From an uncultured Aquitalea sp. (GTDB lineage: Bacteria > Pseudomonadota > Gammaproteobacteria > Burkholderiales > Chromobacteriaceae): a stretch of DNA of 64,000 bases. Both the position numbers and the translations under genes were made by a program. This document shows positions 55,445-64,000 of this stretch, in pieces; position 1 is the stretch's first letter, and each line of letters opens with the position of its first letter. The notes beneath the pieces were generated by a model. The model did no database searches. It saw only the letters and a list, made by a program, of their open reading frames with translations, and was not told the origin of the DNA. The stretch is taken from positions 1 through 64,000 of the forward strand of contig NZ_CAMFLA010000020.1 of the NCBI RefSeq assembly GCF_945957525.1, read 5' to 3'.

Positions 55445-56113
55445 ATGAATTCCGGTTCAGCAAACGAAATGACTGAAAATTGCCCCATCGCCCGCTGGCG
55501 CCGCAAGAAGGAAGCCCGACCATCAGAGATTCTGGATGCCGCGCTGGCCCAATTTGTGGAGAAAGGCTTCCGTGCCACCAAGATGGAAGACATTGCGCGC
55601 GCCGCCGGCGTGACCAAGGGCACGCCTTATCTGTACTTTCAGAACAAGGAAGACATCCTCAAGGCGGTAGTGCGGGAGACCCTGGTGGCCAATCTCAAGG
55701 ACATCCAGCTGCTGGCAGGCCAGCACGCCGGCTCCACTGCCGGCCTACTGCACCTGATGGTGGAAACCTGGTGGCACAAGGTGGGCTCCGCCCCGTCCGC
55801 CGGCCTGTGCAAACTGATGATCGCGGAAGCGTCCAACTTCCCTGAGTTGGCGCAGTTCTACTTTGATGAAGTGATCCAGCCCAGCACGGAGATGATGGCG
55901 CTCATCCTGCAACGCGGCATCGACCAGGGCGAGTTCCGCCCCTTGCCGGTGGCTCACGCGGTGGACGCGCTGATGGCCCCGTTGATCTCCACCATGATCA
56001 TGAACCACTCCTTCGGCCAACTTCCGGGCTGCCCCCTGGCCAGCACGCACAATCCGCTGGCCTATCTGAAGGACGCGCTGGATCTTGTCCTGTCCGGCAT
56101 CCTGAAAAAATAA
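55445..56113 (+). CDS. TetR-family repressor of the RND operon
   Basis: The 222-residue regulator has an N-terminal TetR helix-turn-helix: EILDAALAQFVEKGFRATKM, EDIARAAGVTKGTPYLYFQN, KEDILKAVVRETL. The C-terminal half resembles the AcrR/YcdC-type ligand-binding domain. It lies 14 bp before the adaptor gene on the same strand, so it probably autoregulates the whole pump operon. The start is uncertain: ATG 55445 is used, ATG 55469 is also possible, and neither has a strong ribosome-binding site. AT-rich sequence upstream (55370-55440) should hold the promoter and operator. Confidence 0.92.
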   Translation: MNSGSANEMTENCPIARWRRKKEARPSEILDAALAQFVEKGFRATKMEDIARAAGVTKGTPYLYFQNKEDILKAVVRETLVANLKDIQLLAGQHAGSTAGLLHLMVETWWHKVGSAPSAGLCKLMIAEASNFPELAQFYFDEVIQPSTEMMALILQRGIDQGEFRPLPVAHAVDALMAPLISTMIMNHSFGQLPGCPLASTHNPLAYLKDALDLVLSGILKK

Positions 56114-56127
56114 TCAAGGCCCTCGCC

Positions 56128-57198
56128 ATGCACATTCCCCACCTCCCCCGCTTTGCGCTGGCGCTTGCAGCCGCGCTGATGCTTGCAGCCTGCGGCAAAC
56201 CAGACACCAGCGCGGAAGACATCCGCCCGGTGCGCTACCAGTTGGCCTCCAGCGCTGCAGCCGACAGCGCGGAAAGCTTTTCCGGTCAGGTGCGCGCCCG
56301 CTATGAAACCGACCTCGCCTTTCGTGTGGGCGGCAAGATTGTCGCCCGCCTGGTCAACAGCGGCGAGCACGTGAAAAAAGGCCAGGTGCTGGCCCGCCTG
56401 GACCCGGCCGACTACCAGCTGGACCTGAGCGCCAAGCGCGCGCAACTGACGGCGGCCGAATCCGATCTCGCCCAGCAAAAGCTCAACCTCAAGCGCTATC
56501 AGGAATTGCTGGCCAAGCAGTTCATCAGTCAGGCGCAGGTGGACAGCCAACAGAATGCGGTCAACGCCGCTCGCGCCAAACTGGAACAAGCCCAGGCCGA
56601 GTTGTCCGGCAGCCGCAATCAGACCGGCTACACCCAGCTTACCGCCGACGCGGACGGCGTCGTCAGCCAGATCCAGGCCGAGCCTGGTCTGGTGGTGGCC
56701 GCGGGGCAGCCCGTCGCGCGACTGGCGCAGGACGGCCAGCGCGAGATCGTCATCGCCGTACCGGAAAACCGCTTGCAAGCCGTGCGGGCGCAAACCCGAT
56801 TCACCGTCACCCTATGGGCGGACCAACGCATTTATCAGGGCAGCCTGCGCGAACTGGCCGCCGATGCCGACCCCGCCACCCGCACCTATGCCGCACGCAT
56901 CGCATTGAAAGACGCCGCCGACCTGCCCCTGGGCATGACCGCCAGCGTCAGCCTGCCTTCGGCCAACGTCGCGACGGGCGTCAAACTGCCCCTCACCGCC
57001 TTGCTGGATGAGCAGGGCCGCCACTATCTGTGGCTGATCGACAAGGACAGCAAGGCACGCCGTCGCGAAGTGAAGGTGGCCGCCATCGACAGTGCCAGCG
57101 TCACGCTCTCGGACGCGCTGCCGGCCGGCAGCAAAGTGGTCACCGCCGGCGTGCACCTCCTGCACGACGGCCAGACCGTCAAGCTGCTGGATCATTGA
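56128..57198 (+). CDS. RND efflux periplasmic adaptor (membrane fusion lipoprotein)
   Basis: The 356-residue protein has a lipoprotein signal with lipobox LMLAAC (lipidated Cys22). The MFP architecture follows: barrel-sandwich hybrid FRVGGKIVARLVNSGEHVKK with GQVLARLDPADYQLDL, a coiled-coil hairpin (about 95-165), then VVSQIQAEPGLVVAAGQPVA and the beta-barrel region PLGMTASVSLPSANVATGVK. It joins the inner-membrane pump and the TolC-like channel encoded next. It lies 14 bp after the tetR stop and 15 bp before the pump gene. Drug specificity cannot be read. Confidence 0.95.
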   Translation: MHIPHLPRFALALAAALMLAACGKPDTSAEDIRPVRYQLASSAAADSAESFSGQVRARYETDLAFRVGGKIVARLVNSGEHVKKGQVLARLDPADYQLDLSAKRAQLTAAESDLAQQKLNLKRYQELLAKQFISQAQVDSQQNAVNAARAKLEQAQAELSGSRNQTGYTQLTADADGVVSQIQAEPGLVVAAGQPVARLAQDGQREIVIAVPENRLQAVRAQTRFTVTLWADQRIYQGSLRELAADADPATRTYAARIALKDAADLPLGMTASVSLPSANVATGVKLPLTALLDEQGRHYLWLIDKDSKARRREVKVAAIDSASVTLSDALPAGSKVVTAGVHLLHDGQTVKLLDH

Positions 57199-57213
57199 TC
57201 GGGAAAGGTCGTC

Positions 57214-60200
57214 ATGAAAAAGCTCAACCTTTCCGAATGGGCCTTGCGCCATCAACCGCTGGTAACCTATTTCATGGTCATGTTGATGGTGGCCGGCGTC
57301 TGGGCCTATACCCAGCTGGGTCAGAAGGAAGACCCGGAATTCACCTTCAAGGCCATGCTGGTGCAAAGCTACTGGCCGGGCGCTACCGCGCAGCAGATGG
57401 AGCAGCAAGTCAGCGACAAGCTGGAAGAAAAGCTGCAGGAAATGCCGGAAATCAACTATGTGCAGAGCTACTCCAAACCGGGCGAATCGCTGCTGCTGAT
57501 CAATCTGCGCGAGGACGTGCCGCCCAAAAACGTGCCGCAACTGTGGTATCTGGTGCGCAAAAAGCTGGGCGACATCAAGGCCACCCTGCCTTCCGATCTG
57601 CAAGGCCCCTTCTTCAACGACGAATTCGGCGACACCTTCGGCAATCTGTACGCCTTCACCGGCGACGGCTTCAGCTACGAAGAGTTGCGCCGCTACGTGG
57701 ACAGCACCAAAGAAGAAGTCTTGCGCGTGCCCGACGTGGGCAAGGCCACGCTGGTAGGCGTGCAGGACGAGCGCATTTTTGTGGATCTGGCCAGCGCCAA
57801 GCTCGCCTCGCTGGGTCTAGACTCCGCCACCATATGGAGCGCCCTGCAACAACAAAACGCCATGACTCCGGCCGGGGTGTTTGAAACCGCCAGCGACCGC
57901 ATCTGGGTTCGCCCCACCGGCAACTACGACACGGTGGAAGCCGTAGCCAATACACCCATCACCGCCAACGGCAAAACCCTGCGACTGGGCGATGTGGCGA
58001 ACATCCATCGCGGGTTTGCCGAACCGCCCAGCTTCCTCATGCGCTTCAACGGCAAGCCGGCCATCGGTCTCGCCATCAGCATGAAGAGCGGCGGCGACGT
58101 GCTGAAACTGGGCCAGAATCTCAACCAGACCTTGAAAACCGTACAGGGCAAATTGCCGGTGGGCGTGGAAATCCATGCGGTTTCCGATCAGCCCAAGGTA
58201 GTGAAGGACGCCGTGGGCGAATTCATGCGCTCATTGATGGAAGCCGTGCTTATCGTGCTGGCGGTCAGCTTCTTCAGTCTTGGCCTGCGCACCGGGGTGG
58301 TGGTGGCGCTCTCCATACCGCTGGTGCTGGCCATGACTTTCCTCGCCATGTACTTCTTCAAGCTGGACCTGCAGCGCATCTCCCTCGGTTCGCTGATCAT
58401 TGCGCTGGGCCTGCTGGTGGACGACGCCATCATCGCCGTGGAAATGATGGCGCTGAAACTGGAACAGGGCTGGAACCGCTTTCAGGCCGCCACTTACGCC
58501 TACACCAGCACGGCCTTCCCCATGCTGACCGGCACGCTGATTACCGCCGCCACCTTCATGCCGGTGGGGCTGGCCAAATCCGACGCCGGCGAATACGTAT
58601 TCAGCCTGTTTGCCGTGGTGGGACTAGCGCTGATCCTGTCCTGGATCGTGGCGGTGGTGTTCACGCCTTTTCTTGGTTACAAGCTGCTGCCCGAGCAGGC
58701 GGTCGCCCATCCCCATCATGATGTTTACGACAAACCGTTCTACCGCCGCTTCCGCCGGGTGCTGGCATGGTGCCTTGCCTACCGCAAAACGGTGATCGCG
58801 CTCACCCTCGGCGTATTCATCCTGTCGCTGGTAGCCTTCAAGCTGTTTGTCGCCCAGCAGTTCTTCCCCTCCTCCAACCGGCCGGAACTGATGGTGGACA
58901 TGTGGCTGCCGCGCGGCACCAGCTTTGCCGCCACCGAGCGCGAAGTGAAAAAACTGGAAGCGCTGGCCAAGCAGGACAGCAATGTCGTCAGCGTCACCAG
59001 CTATGTCGGCAGTGGCAGCCCGCGCTTCTATCTGCCGCTGGATCAGCAACAGCAGCACCTCAACTACGCCCAACTGATGGTCATGACGCGCGACGAGCAT
59101 GTGCGCGAGCAAGTGAAAGCCCGGCTGGAAAAGCTGTTTGCCAATGATTTTCCGCTGGTGCGCGGCCGCGTCACCCGGCTGGAGAACGGCCCGCCGGTGG
59201 GCTATCCGGTGCAATTCCGTGTCATGGGTCCGGACCACGACAAGGTACGCGCCATCGCCGCCAAGGTCGAGGCCATCATGCGCGCCAGTCCTGACACACG
59301 TCATGTCAATATCGACTGGGGCGAGCAGGTAAAAGCGCTGCGCATTGAGCTGGACCAGCACAAACTGGCAGCGCTTGGGCTCAGCAGCCAGCAGCTGTCG
59401 CGCCAACTGCAGATGCTGATTTCCGGCGCTACCGTTACCGATCTGCGCGACGGCAACCGCAGCGTGGGCATCGTCGCCCGCCTCAATCCGCAAGAGAGCC
59501 GCGACGCCGCCGCGCTGGGCAGTTTGCAGGTGCAAACCACTTCCGGTCGCTGGGTGCCGGTTTCCCAACTGGGCAACATCAGCTACCAGCCGGAAGATTC
59601 CATCATCTGGCGCCGCAACCGCCTGCCTACCATCACGGTCAACGCCGATGTGGCGGACGGCAAGCAGGGCGATGACGTATCTACCCAGCTGCAACCGAAA
59701 GTGCGCCAGCTGGAACAAGATCTGCCCCTGGGTTATCACATCGAGCTGGGCGGCTCGATCGAGTCCAGCAGCAAATCGCAAACCGCCATCGCCGCGGTCG
59801 CGCCGCTGATGCTGGTGACCGTGCTCACCTTGCTGATGCTGCAGCTGCATAGCTTCCAGCGCACGCTGATGGTAGTGCTTACCGCGCCGCTGGGCATGAT
59901 AGGCGTCACCTTCACGCTGATCCTGTTCAACGCGCCCTTCGGTTTCGTCGCCATGCTCGGCGTCATCGCGCTATCCGGTATGATCATGCGCAACTCGGTC
60001 ATTCTGGTGGACCAGATAGAACACGACATTCGCGACGGCGCCAGCGCCCACGAAGCCATCATCGGCAGCGCGGTGCGACGCTTCCGCCCCATCATGCTCA
60101 CCGCGCTGGCCGCCATTCTGGCCATGGTGCCGCTGACGCGCAGCACCTTCTGGGGCCCGATGGCGGTGGCCATCATGGGTGGCTTGCTGGTGGCCACCGT

Positions 60201-60276
60201 GCTGACCCTGCTGTTCCTGCCCGCCTTGTACGCCCAATGGTTCAAGGTGGCGCAACCCACAACGAGAACGACATGA
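57214..60276 (+). CDS. RND multidrug efflux pump (inner-membrane subunit)
   Basis: The 1020-residue protein has the 12-helix RND topology with two large periplasmic loops. Motif D appears as a helix 4 region with LGLLVDDAIIAVEMM, carrying the proton-relay Asp pair. AKSDAGEYVFSLFAVVGLAL, GVIALSGMIMRNSVILVDQI and RFRPIMLTALAAILAMVPLT are in the second half. It belongs to the HAE-1-like group that includes short AcrB relatives (VexF/ MexK type by length). It exports drugs or other amphiphiles using the proton gradient. It overlaps the outer-membrane gene by 4 bp (ATGA). Confidence 0.95.
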   Translation: MKKLNLSEWALRHQPLVTYFMVMLMVAGVWAYTQLGQKEDPEFTFKAMLVQSYWPGATAQQMEQQVSDKLEEKLQEMPEINYVQSYSKPGESLLLINLREDVPPKNVPQLWYLVRKKLGDIKATLPSDLQGPFFNDEFGDTFGNLYAFTGDGFSYEELRRYVDSTKEEVLRVPDVGKATLVGVQDERIFVDLASAKLASLGLDSATIWSALQQQNAMTPAGVFETASDRIWVRPTGNYDTVEAVANTPITANGKTLRLGDVANIHRGFAEPPSFLMRFNGKPAIGLAISMKSGGDVLKLGQNLNQTLKTVQGKLPVGVEIHAVSDQPKVVKDAVGEFMRSLMEAVLIVLAVSFFSLGLRTGVVVALSIPLVLAMTFLAMYFFKLDLQRISLGSLIIALGLLVDDAIIAVEMMALKLEQGWNRFQAATYAYTSTAFPMLTGTLITAATFMPVGLAKSDAGEYVFSLFAVVGLALILSWIVAVVFTPFLGYKLLPEQAVAHPHHDVYDKPFYRRFRRVLAWCLAYRKTVIALTLGVFILSLVAFKLFVAQQFFPSSNRPELMVDMWLPRGTSFAATEREVKKLEALAKQDSNVVSVTSYVGSGSPRFYLPLDQQQQHLNYAQLMVMTRDEHVREQVKARLEKLFANDFPLVRGRVTRLENGPPVGYPVQFRVMGPDHDKVRAIAAKVEAIMRASPDTRHVNIDWGEQVKALRIELDQHKLAALGLSSQQLSRQLQMLISGATVTDLRDGNRSVGIVARLNPQESRDAAALGSLQVQTTSGRWVPVSQLGNISYQPEDSIIWRRNRLPTITVNADVADGKQGDDVSTQLQPKVRQLEQDLPLGYHIELGGSIESSSKSQTAIAAVAPLMLVTVLTLLMLQLHSFQRTLMVVLTAPLGMIGVTFTLILFNAPFGFVAMLGVIALSGMIMRNSVILVDQIEHDIRDGASAHEAIIGSAVRRFRPIMLTALAAILAMVPLTRSTFWGPMAVAIMGGLLVATVLTLLFLPALYAQWFKVAQPTTRTT

Positions 60277-61574
60277 ACACACGTCTTACCGCAGGCTGCG
60301 CCCTGCTGCTGTCTGCGCTGGCCCAGCAGGCAAGCGCCTTCGACCTGAACGACGCCTGGCGTGCGGCGCAAGGCTACAACAGCGACTACGCCGCAGCTCG
60401 CGCTGATCTGGACGCCGGCCGCGAACTCACCGTGCAAGGCCGGGCGCAGCTGTTGCCGCAAGTGGGCCTTTCGGGCAACTACAGCCACAACACGCCTGCC
60501 ACGCCTTCCGGCATGAACAGCTACGACAGCTCGGGATACGGCGTACAACTGAGTCAGCCGCTGTTTGACGTGGCCAAGTACGCCGCCTGGCAAAAAGGCA
60601 AGATCGGCAGCTCGCAGGCCGAACTGGCATTTGTCGCCAGCGAACAGCAATTGCTGGTGACTGTGGCTCGCGCCTATTTCGATGTGCTGCTGGCGCAAGA
60701 CACGCTGGCCGCCAACCGGGCCAGCAAGAAAGCCTACGCCACCCAACTGGCGCAAGCCAAAACGTCCTTCGAGCTGGGCACCGCCACCATTACCGACACT
60801 CACGAAGCACAAGCCGGTTACGACGGAGCCGTGGCCAAAGAAATTGCGGCGGAAAGCCAGCTGGAAATCAGCCGCAACAATCTGCTGCGTCTGACCGGCC
60901 TGTCGCCGGACGCCATCCAGCCGCTCAAAGACAGTTTGCCGCTGGACACCCCCACGCCGGCCACCCTGGAGGGCTGGATCCAGCTGGCCGTCGCCAACAG
61001 CCCTTCCCTGAAGTCGGCAGAGCAATCGGTGGAGCTGGCCAAGGCCGGCATCACCGAAAAACGCGCCAACCAGCTGCCCACGATCACGCTCAACGCCGGC
61101 TACAACGAAGCGCGCAGCAACGCCTTCGGCAGCGTGCCGGTCACCCGCGGCAACAGCGTGGGCGTTACGGTCAGCCTGCCGCTGTTCGCCGGCGGCGGCA
61201 TTGACTCACAAGTGCGCGAAGCGGTGGCGCGCAAGGACGCCGCCGCCGACAAGCTGGAATCGGCGCGCCGGCAGCTGCGCGAGGACGTGCGTCGCGCCTG
61301 GTTGGGCGTCACTAATGGCGCGGCGCTGGTGCGCGCCCAGCAGCAACTGGTGCTGTCGGCCAACAGCAAGGTGGAATCCACCCGCCTGGGCAAGGAAGTG
61401 GGCATTCGCACCAACCTCGACTTGCTGCAGGCCGAGCAAGCCTACTATGACGCCGTCACCAGCCTGGCTACCGCCCGCTACGACTACCTCACCGCCCGCC
61501 TGCAACTGGCGCAGGCCGCCGGCACGCTGGATGAAGCCCTGTTGCAACAGGTGAATCAGGCCGTGCGCCGCTAG
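60273..61574 (+). CDS. TolC-family outer membrane efflux channel
   Basis: The 433-residue precursor has a signal peptide (LTAGCALLLSALAQQASAFD). The two OEP repeats are visible: AWRAAQGYNSDYAAARADLD and QLLPQVGLSGNYSHNT in the first; SLKSAEQSVELAKAGITEKR and QLPTITLNAGYNEARS in the second, with long helices between. No lipobox is present, so it is TolC-like rather than OprM-like. It completes the tripartite pump. ATG 60273 overlaps the pump gene's stop. A stem-loop follows at 61598-61630. Confidence 0.94.
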   Translation: MNTRLTAGCALLLSALAQQASAFDLNDAWRAAQGYNSDYAAARADLDAGRELTVQGRAQLLPQVGLSGNYSHNTPATPSGMNSYDSSGYGVQLSQPLFDVAKYAAWQKGKIGSSQAELAFVASEQQLLVTVARAYFDVLLAQDTLAANRASKKAYATQLAQAKTSFELGTATITDTHEAQAGYDGAVAKEIAAESQLEISRNNLLRLTGLSPDAIQPLKDSLPLDTPTPATLEGWIQLAVANSPSLKSAEQSVELAKAGITEKRANQLPTITLNAGYNEARSNAFGSVPVTRGNSVGVTVSLPLFAGGGIDSQVREAVARKDAAADKLESARRQLREDVRRAWLGVTNGAALVRAQQQLVLSANSKVESTRLGKEVGIRTNLDLLQAEQAYYDAVTSLATARYDYLTARLQLAQAAGTLDEALLQQVNQAVRR

Positions 61575-61597
61575 CCCCTCAGGCTCGCCGCAAGCAG

Positions 61598-61630
61598 ACA
61601 GGGCGACCTTCCGCAAGGAGGTCGCCCTGT
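61598..61630 (+). terminator. Hairpin after the efflux operon
   Basis: Twelve-base arms ACAGGGCGACCT (61598-61609) and AGGTCGCCCTGT (61619-61630) pair perfectly, 23 bp after the stop. The tract that follows is only moderately T-rich (GTCGTTTGTGTG). Confidence 0.7.
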
Positions 61631-61676
61631 GTCGTTTGTGTGATTGTCTTGCAACAAGTGTTTAACTTTTTGAGGC

Positions 61677-61702
61677 GCGTGTAGCTTTTTGCTAAACACG
61701 TG
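61677..61702. promoter_or_regulatory. Imperfect palindrome upstream of gabT
   Basis: CGTGT-AGC and GCT-AA-ACACG form an interrupted dyad around TTTTT at 61678-61700, in the 189-bp leader of gabT. It may be an operator or part of the promoter; a TAGAAT box lies at 61705-61710. Confidence 0.35.
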
Positions 61703-61819
61703 ATTAGAATCAAACGACTCTGGAAGCAGCCCCATACAAGCGAAACCGGCAACGCACCCTCGCGACCGCCGCCTTCCAAGACAGCGCCGAACCGGCACCC
61801 CATATAGAGGAGAGACGTA

Positions 61820-63085
61820 ATGAGCAACAAGGATCTGATGCAACGCAAGGCCGAAGCCACCCCGCGCGGTGTTGGCGTGATGTGCACTTTCTTCGCCTCC
61901 AAGGCCAAGAACGCTGAAGTGTGGGATGTGGAAGGCAATCGTTACATCGATTTCGCCGGCGGCATCGGCGTACTCAATACCGGCCACCTGCATGACAAGG
62001 TGCAGGCCGCCGTAGCGGAACAGCTGAACAAATTCAGCCACACCTGCTATCAGGTTGTACCCTACGAATCCTATATCTCCGTTGCCGAGAAGCTGAACAA
62101 GCTGACTCCGGGCAATTTCGCCAAAAAAACCGCCTTCTTCAGCACCGGCGCCGAAGCCGTTGAAAACGCCATCAAGGTGGCGCGCGCAGCTACCGGCCGT
62201 CCGGGCGTGATCGCCTTTGGCGGCGCCTTCCACGGCCGCACCATGCTGGGCATGGCGCTGACCGGCAAGGTAGCTCCGTACAAGATCGGTTTCGGCCCCT
62301 TCGTCGGCGAAATCTACCACGCCGCCTACCCGAACGCCCTGCACGGCGTGTCGGTTGAAGAATCGCTGGCCAGCATCGAAAAACTGTTCAAGTTCGACAT
62401 CGAAGCCAAGCGCGTTGCCGCCATCATTTTCGAACCGATTCAGGGCGAAGGCGGCTTCTACGTTGCCCCGGCCGAGTGGGTTCGCGCCATCCGCAAACTG
62501 TGTGACGACAACGGCATCGTGATGATCGCCGACGAAGTGCAAGCCGGCTTTGCCCGTACCGGCAAGCTGTTCGCCATGGAACACTACGACGTCACCCCGG
62601 ACCTGACCACCATGGCCAAGTCGCTGGCTGGCGGCTTCCCGCTGGCCGCGCTGGTGGGCAAGGCCGAACTGATGGACGCACCTGCCCCGGGCGGCCTGGG
62701 CGGCACCTACGCCGGCAGCCCGCTGGGTCTGGCCGCGGCCAATGCCGTCATCGACGCCATCCAGGAAGAAAAGCTGCTGGACCGCGCCAACAAACTGGGC
62801 GACATCCTGAAGGAAAAGCTGCACGGCCTGAAGAAAGACGTACCGCAGATCGCCGATGTACGCGGCCTGGGTGCCATGATCGCTGTGGAATTCAACAAGG
62901 CCGGCACCCACGAGCCGGATACGGACTTCACCAAGAAGGTACAGACCAAGGCGCTGGAATCCGGCCTGATCCTGCTGACCTGCGGCGTGTACGCCAACGT
63001 GGTTCGCTTCCTGTTCCCGCTGACCATTGAAGACGCCGTGTTCGAAGAAGCCCTGGGCAAGCTGGAAGCCGCCCTCAAGGCCTGA
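61820..63085 (+). CDS. gabT: 4-aminobutyrate (or 5-aminovalerate) transaminase
   Basis: The 421-residue class III aminotransferase contains FSTGAEAVENAIKVARAATG, FGGAFHGRTMLGMALTGKVA, FEPIQGEGGFYVAP and MIADEVQAGFARTGKLFAME. The PLP lysine is in TTMAKSLAGGFPLAALVGK. It matches GabT in length and motif order. Homologues act on 4-aminobutyrate and on 5-aminovalerate (DavT), giving succinate or glutarate semialdehyde with 2-oxoglutarate as acceptor. GGAGAG precedes ATG 61820. It forms an operon with gabD 73 bp downstream, separated by a GC-rich hairpin. Confidence 0.95.
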   Translation: MSNKDLMQRKAEATPRGVGVMCTFFASKAKNAEVWDVEGNRYIDFAGGIGVLNTGHLHDKVQAAVAEQLNKFSHTCYQVVPYESYISVAEKLNKLTPGNFAKKTAFFSTGAEAVENAIKVARAATGRPGVIAFGGAFHGRTMLGMALTGKVAPYKIGFGPFVGEIYHAAYPNALHGVSVEESLASIEKLFKFDIEAKRVAAIIFEPIQGEGGFYVAPAEWVRAIRKLCDDNGIVMIADEVQAGFARTGKLFAMEHYDVTPDLTTMAKSLAGGFPLAALVGKAELMDAPAPGGLGGTYAGSPLGLAAANAVIDAIQEEKLLDRANKLGDILKEKLHGLKKDVPQIADVRGLGAMIAVEFNKAGTHEPDTDFTKKVQTKALESGLILLTCGVYANVVRFLFPLTIEDAVFEEALGKLEAALKA

Positions 63086-63094
63086 TGAGCTACT

Positions 63095-63129
63095 CGCCGC
63101 GCCGGCGACAATCATGCCCCGGCGCGGCG
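63095..63129 (+). repeat. Intercistronic 11-bp hairpin between gabT and gabD
   Basis: CGCCGCGCCGG (63095-63105) and CCGGCGCGGCG (63119-63129) pair perfectly around a 13-base loop. No T tract follows, so it is more likely an mRNA-stability or spacing element than a terminator. Confidence 0.6.
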
Positions 63130-63158
63130 CTCCGCCCACCTATGGAGTAGAGACAGAC

Positions 63159-64000
63159 ATGCTGAACCTGAAAGATCCTTCGCTGCTGCGCCAGCAGTGC
63201 TACATCAACGGTGCCTGGGTGGATGCCGACAACGGTGAAACCATCCCCGTCGCCAACCCGGCTACCGGCGAAATCATCGCCAGCGTTCCCAAGATGGGCA
63301 AGGCCGAAGCCGAACGCGCCGTCGCCGGCGCCGCCGAAGCCTTCAAGAGCTGGAAAAAGAAATCCGCCAAGGAGCGCGCCGGCATCCTGCGCAAGTGGTT
63401 CGACCTGATGATGGCCAATCAGGAAGACCTGGCCGTGATCCTGACCGCAGAACAAGGCAAGCCGCTGACCGAAGCTAAGGGCGAAATCGCCTATGGCGCA
63501 TCCTATATCGAGTGGTATGCCGAAGAAGCCAAGCGCATCTATGGCGACACCATTCCGTCGCTGGGCGCGGACAAGCGCATCCTGGTGACCAAGGAACCGA
63601 TCGGCGTTACCGCGGCCATCACGCCGTGGAACTTCCCCAACGCCATGATCACCCGCAAGGCCGCCCCGGCACTGGCCGCCGGCTGCCCGATGGTAGTGCG
63701 TCCCGCCAGTCAGACCCCGCTGTCCGCGTTGGCCATCGCAGTACTGGCCGAGCGCGCCGGCATCCCGGCAGGCGTGTTCTCCGTACTGACCGGTGGTTCC
63801 ACCGACATTGGTTCCGTGCTGACCGGCAGCGACACCGTGAAGAAATTCTCCTTCACAGGCTCCACCGAAGTGGGCCGCAAGCTGATCTCCCAGTGCGCGG
63901 AAACCGTCAAGAAAGTATCGATGGAGCTGGGCGGCAACGCGCCTTTCATCGTGTTTGACGATGCAGACCTCGATGCCGCCGTAGAAGGCGCGATGATCTC
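63159..64000 (+). CDS. gabD: Succinate (or glutarate) semialdehyde dehydrogenase, 5' part
   Basis: The frame is open to the window edge; 280 residues are visible. It begins MLNLKDPSLLRQQCYINGAW, and contains NPATGEIIASVPKMGKAEAE, VTAAITPWNFPNAMITRKAA (cofactor site), SFTGSTEVGRKL and the catalytic Glu in KKVSMELGGNAPFIVF. The nucleophilic Cys, expected about 30 residues later, lies outside the window. The pattern fits NADP-dependent GabD; DavD (glutarate semialdehyde) is the same family. GGAG lies 12 bases before ATG 63159. It finishes the pathway begun by gabT. Confidence 0.93.
   Translation, partial: MLNLKDPSLLRQQCYINGAWVDADNGETIPVANPATGEIIASVPKMGKAEAERAVAGAAEAFKSWKKKSAKERAGILRKWFDLMMANQEDLAVILTAEQGKPLTEAKGEIAYGASYIEWYAEEAKRIYGDTIPSLGADKRILVTKEPIGVTAAITPWNFPNAMITRKAAPALAAGCPMVVRPASQTPLSALAIAVLAERAGIPAGVFSVLTGGSTDIGSVLTGSDTVKKFSFTGSTEVGRKLISQCAETVKKVSMELGGNAPFIVFDDADLDAAVEGAMI

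Overview
The window looks like the chromosome of a free-living, motile, high-GC betaproteobacterium of the Neisseriales, most like Chromobacterium and relatives. This is inferred from the gene set (smc, zipA-ligA, galU, hpt, argB, an etfQO-gcdH block), an RNase PH/YicC region, a peritrichous-type fli cluster, and LigA, ZipA and S-methyl-5'-thioinosine phosphorylase of the sizes expected there. No database search was possible. No rRNA, tRNA, CRISPR array, phage or insertion sequence was seen. Codon use is uniform except for one AT-richer gene at 5.4-6.4 kb.

Layout. 0-5 kb: the 3' end of a lysine/alanine-rich histone H1-like repeat gene, a secreted trypsin-like protease, rph, a Ser/Thr kinase and PP2C phosphatase pair, and divergent yicC. 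5-8.4 kb: an AT-richer membrane acyltransferase, an alpha/beta hydrolase and a GarR-type reductase. 8.4-13.9 kb (minus strand): fliC-flaG-fliD-fliS-fliT-DUF2802-fliK-fhlB, with a near-perfect sigma-28 promoter in front of fliC. 13.9-24.9 kb (minus strand): an island feeding into the flagellin gene. It holds an adenylate-forming ligase, an aldehyde dehydrogenase, a radical SAM enzyme, a hexapeptide acyltransferase, an acyl carrier protein, an RffA/WecE-type sugar aminotransferase and a 1627-residue multidomain glycosyltransferase. I read it as making and attaching an unusually N-acylated 4-amino-4,6-dideoxysugar to flagellin. It is the best candidate here for an undescribed system. 24.9-28 kb: MTI phosphorylase, two DUF3592 proteins, ruvX and algH/yqgE. 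28-43.7 kb: smc, narK, a TonB-family protein, two yceI, a cytochrome b561 and marR, moaA, zipA, ligA, a TPR-glycosyltransferase and galU. 43.8-48.5 kb: hpt, a metallophosphatase, ylqF, small membrane/unknown genes, and a probable attenuator with an aromatic-rich 24-codon leader peptide. 48.5-64 kb: etfQO, a CoA transferase, gcdH and divergent iclR (glutarate oxidation), a CBS protein, argB, a TetR-controlled RND efflux operon, and gabT-gabD (cut by the window edge).

A second, window-wide signal is a dispersed 10-mer, TTCGGC(A/C)AAC. By eye it has 36 exact copies on both strands, about one per 1.8 kb, against roughly 0.25 expected in uniform random sequence. Many copies lie in Leu/Phe-Ala-Glu codons. 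At least 15 are in other reading frames, antisense or intergenic. It resembles a DNA-uptake or chromosome-maintenance motif in density and differs from the Neisseria uptake sequence.
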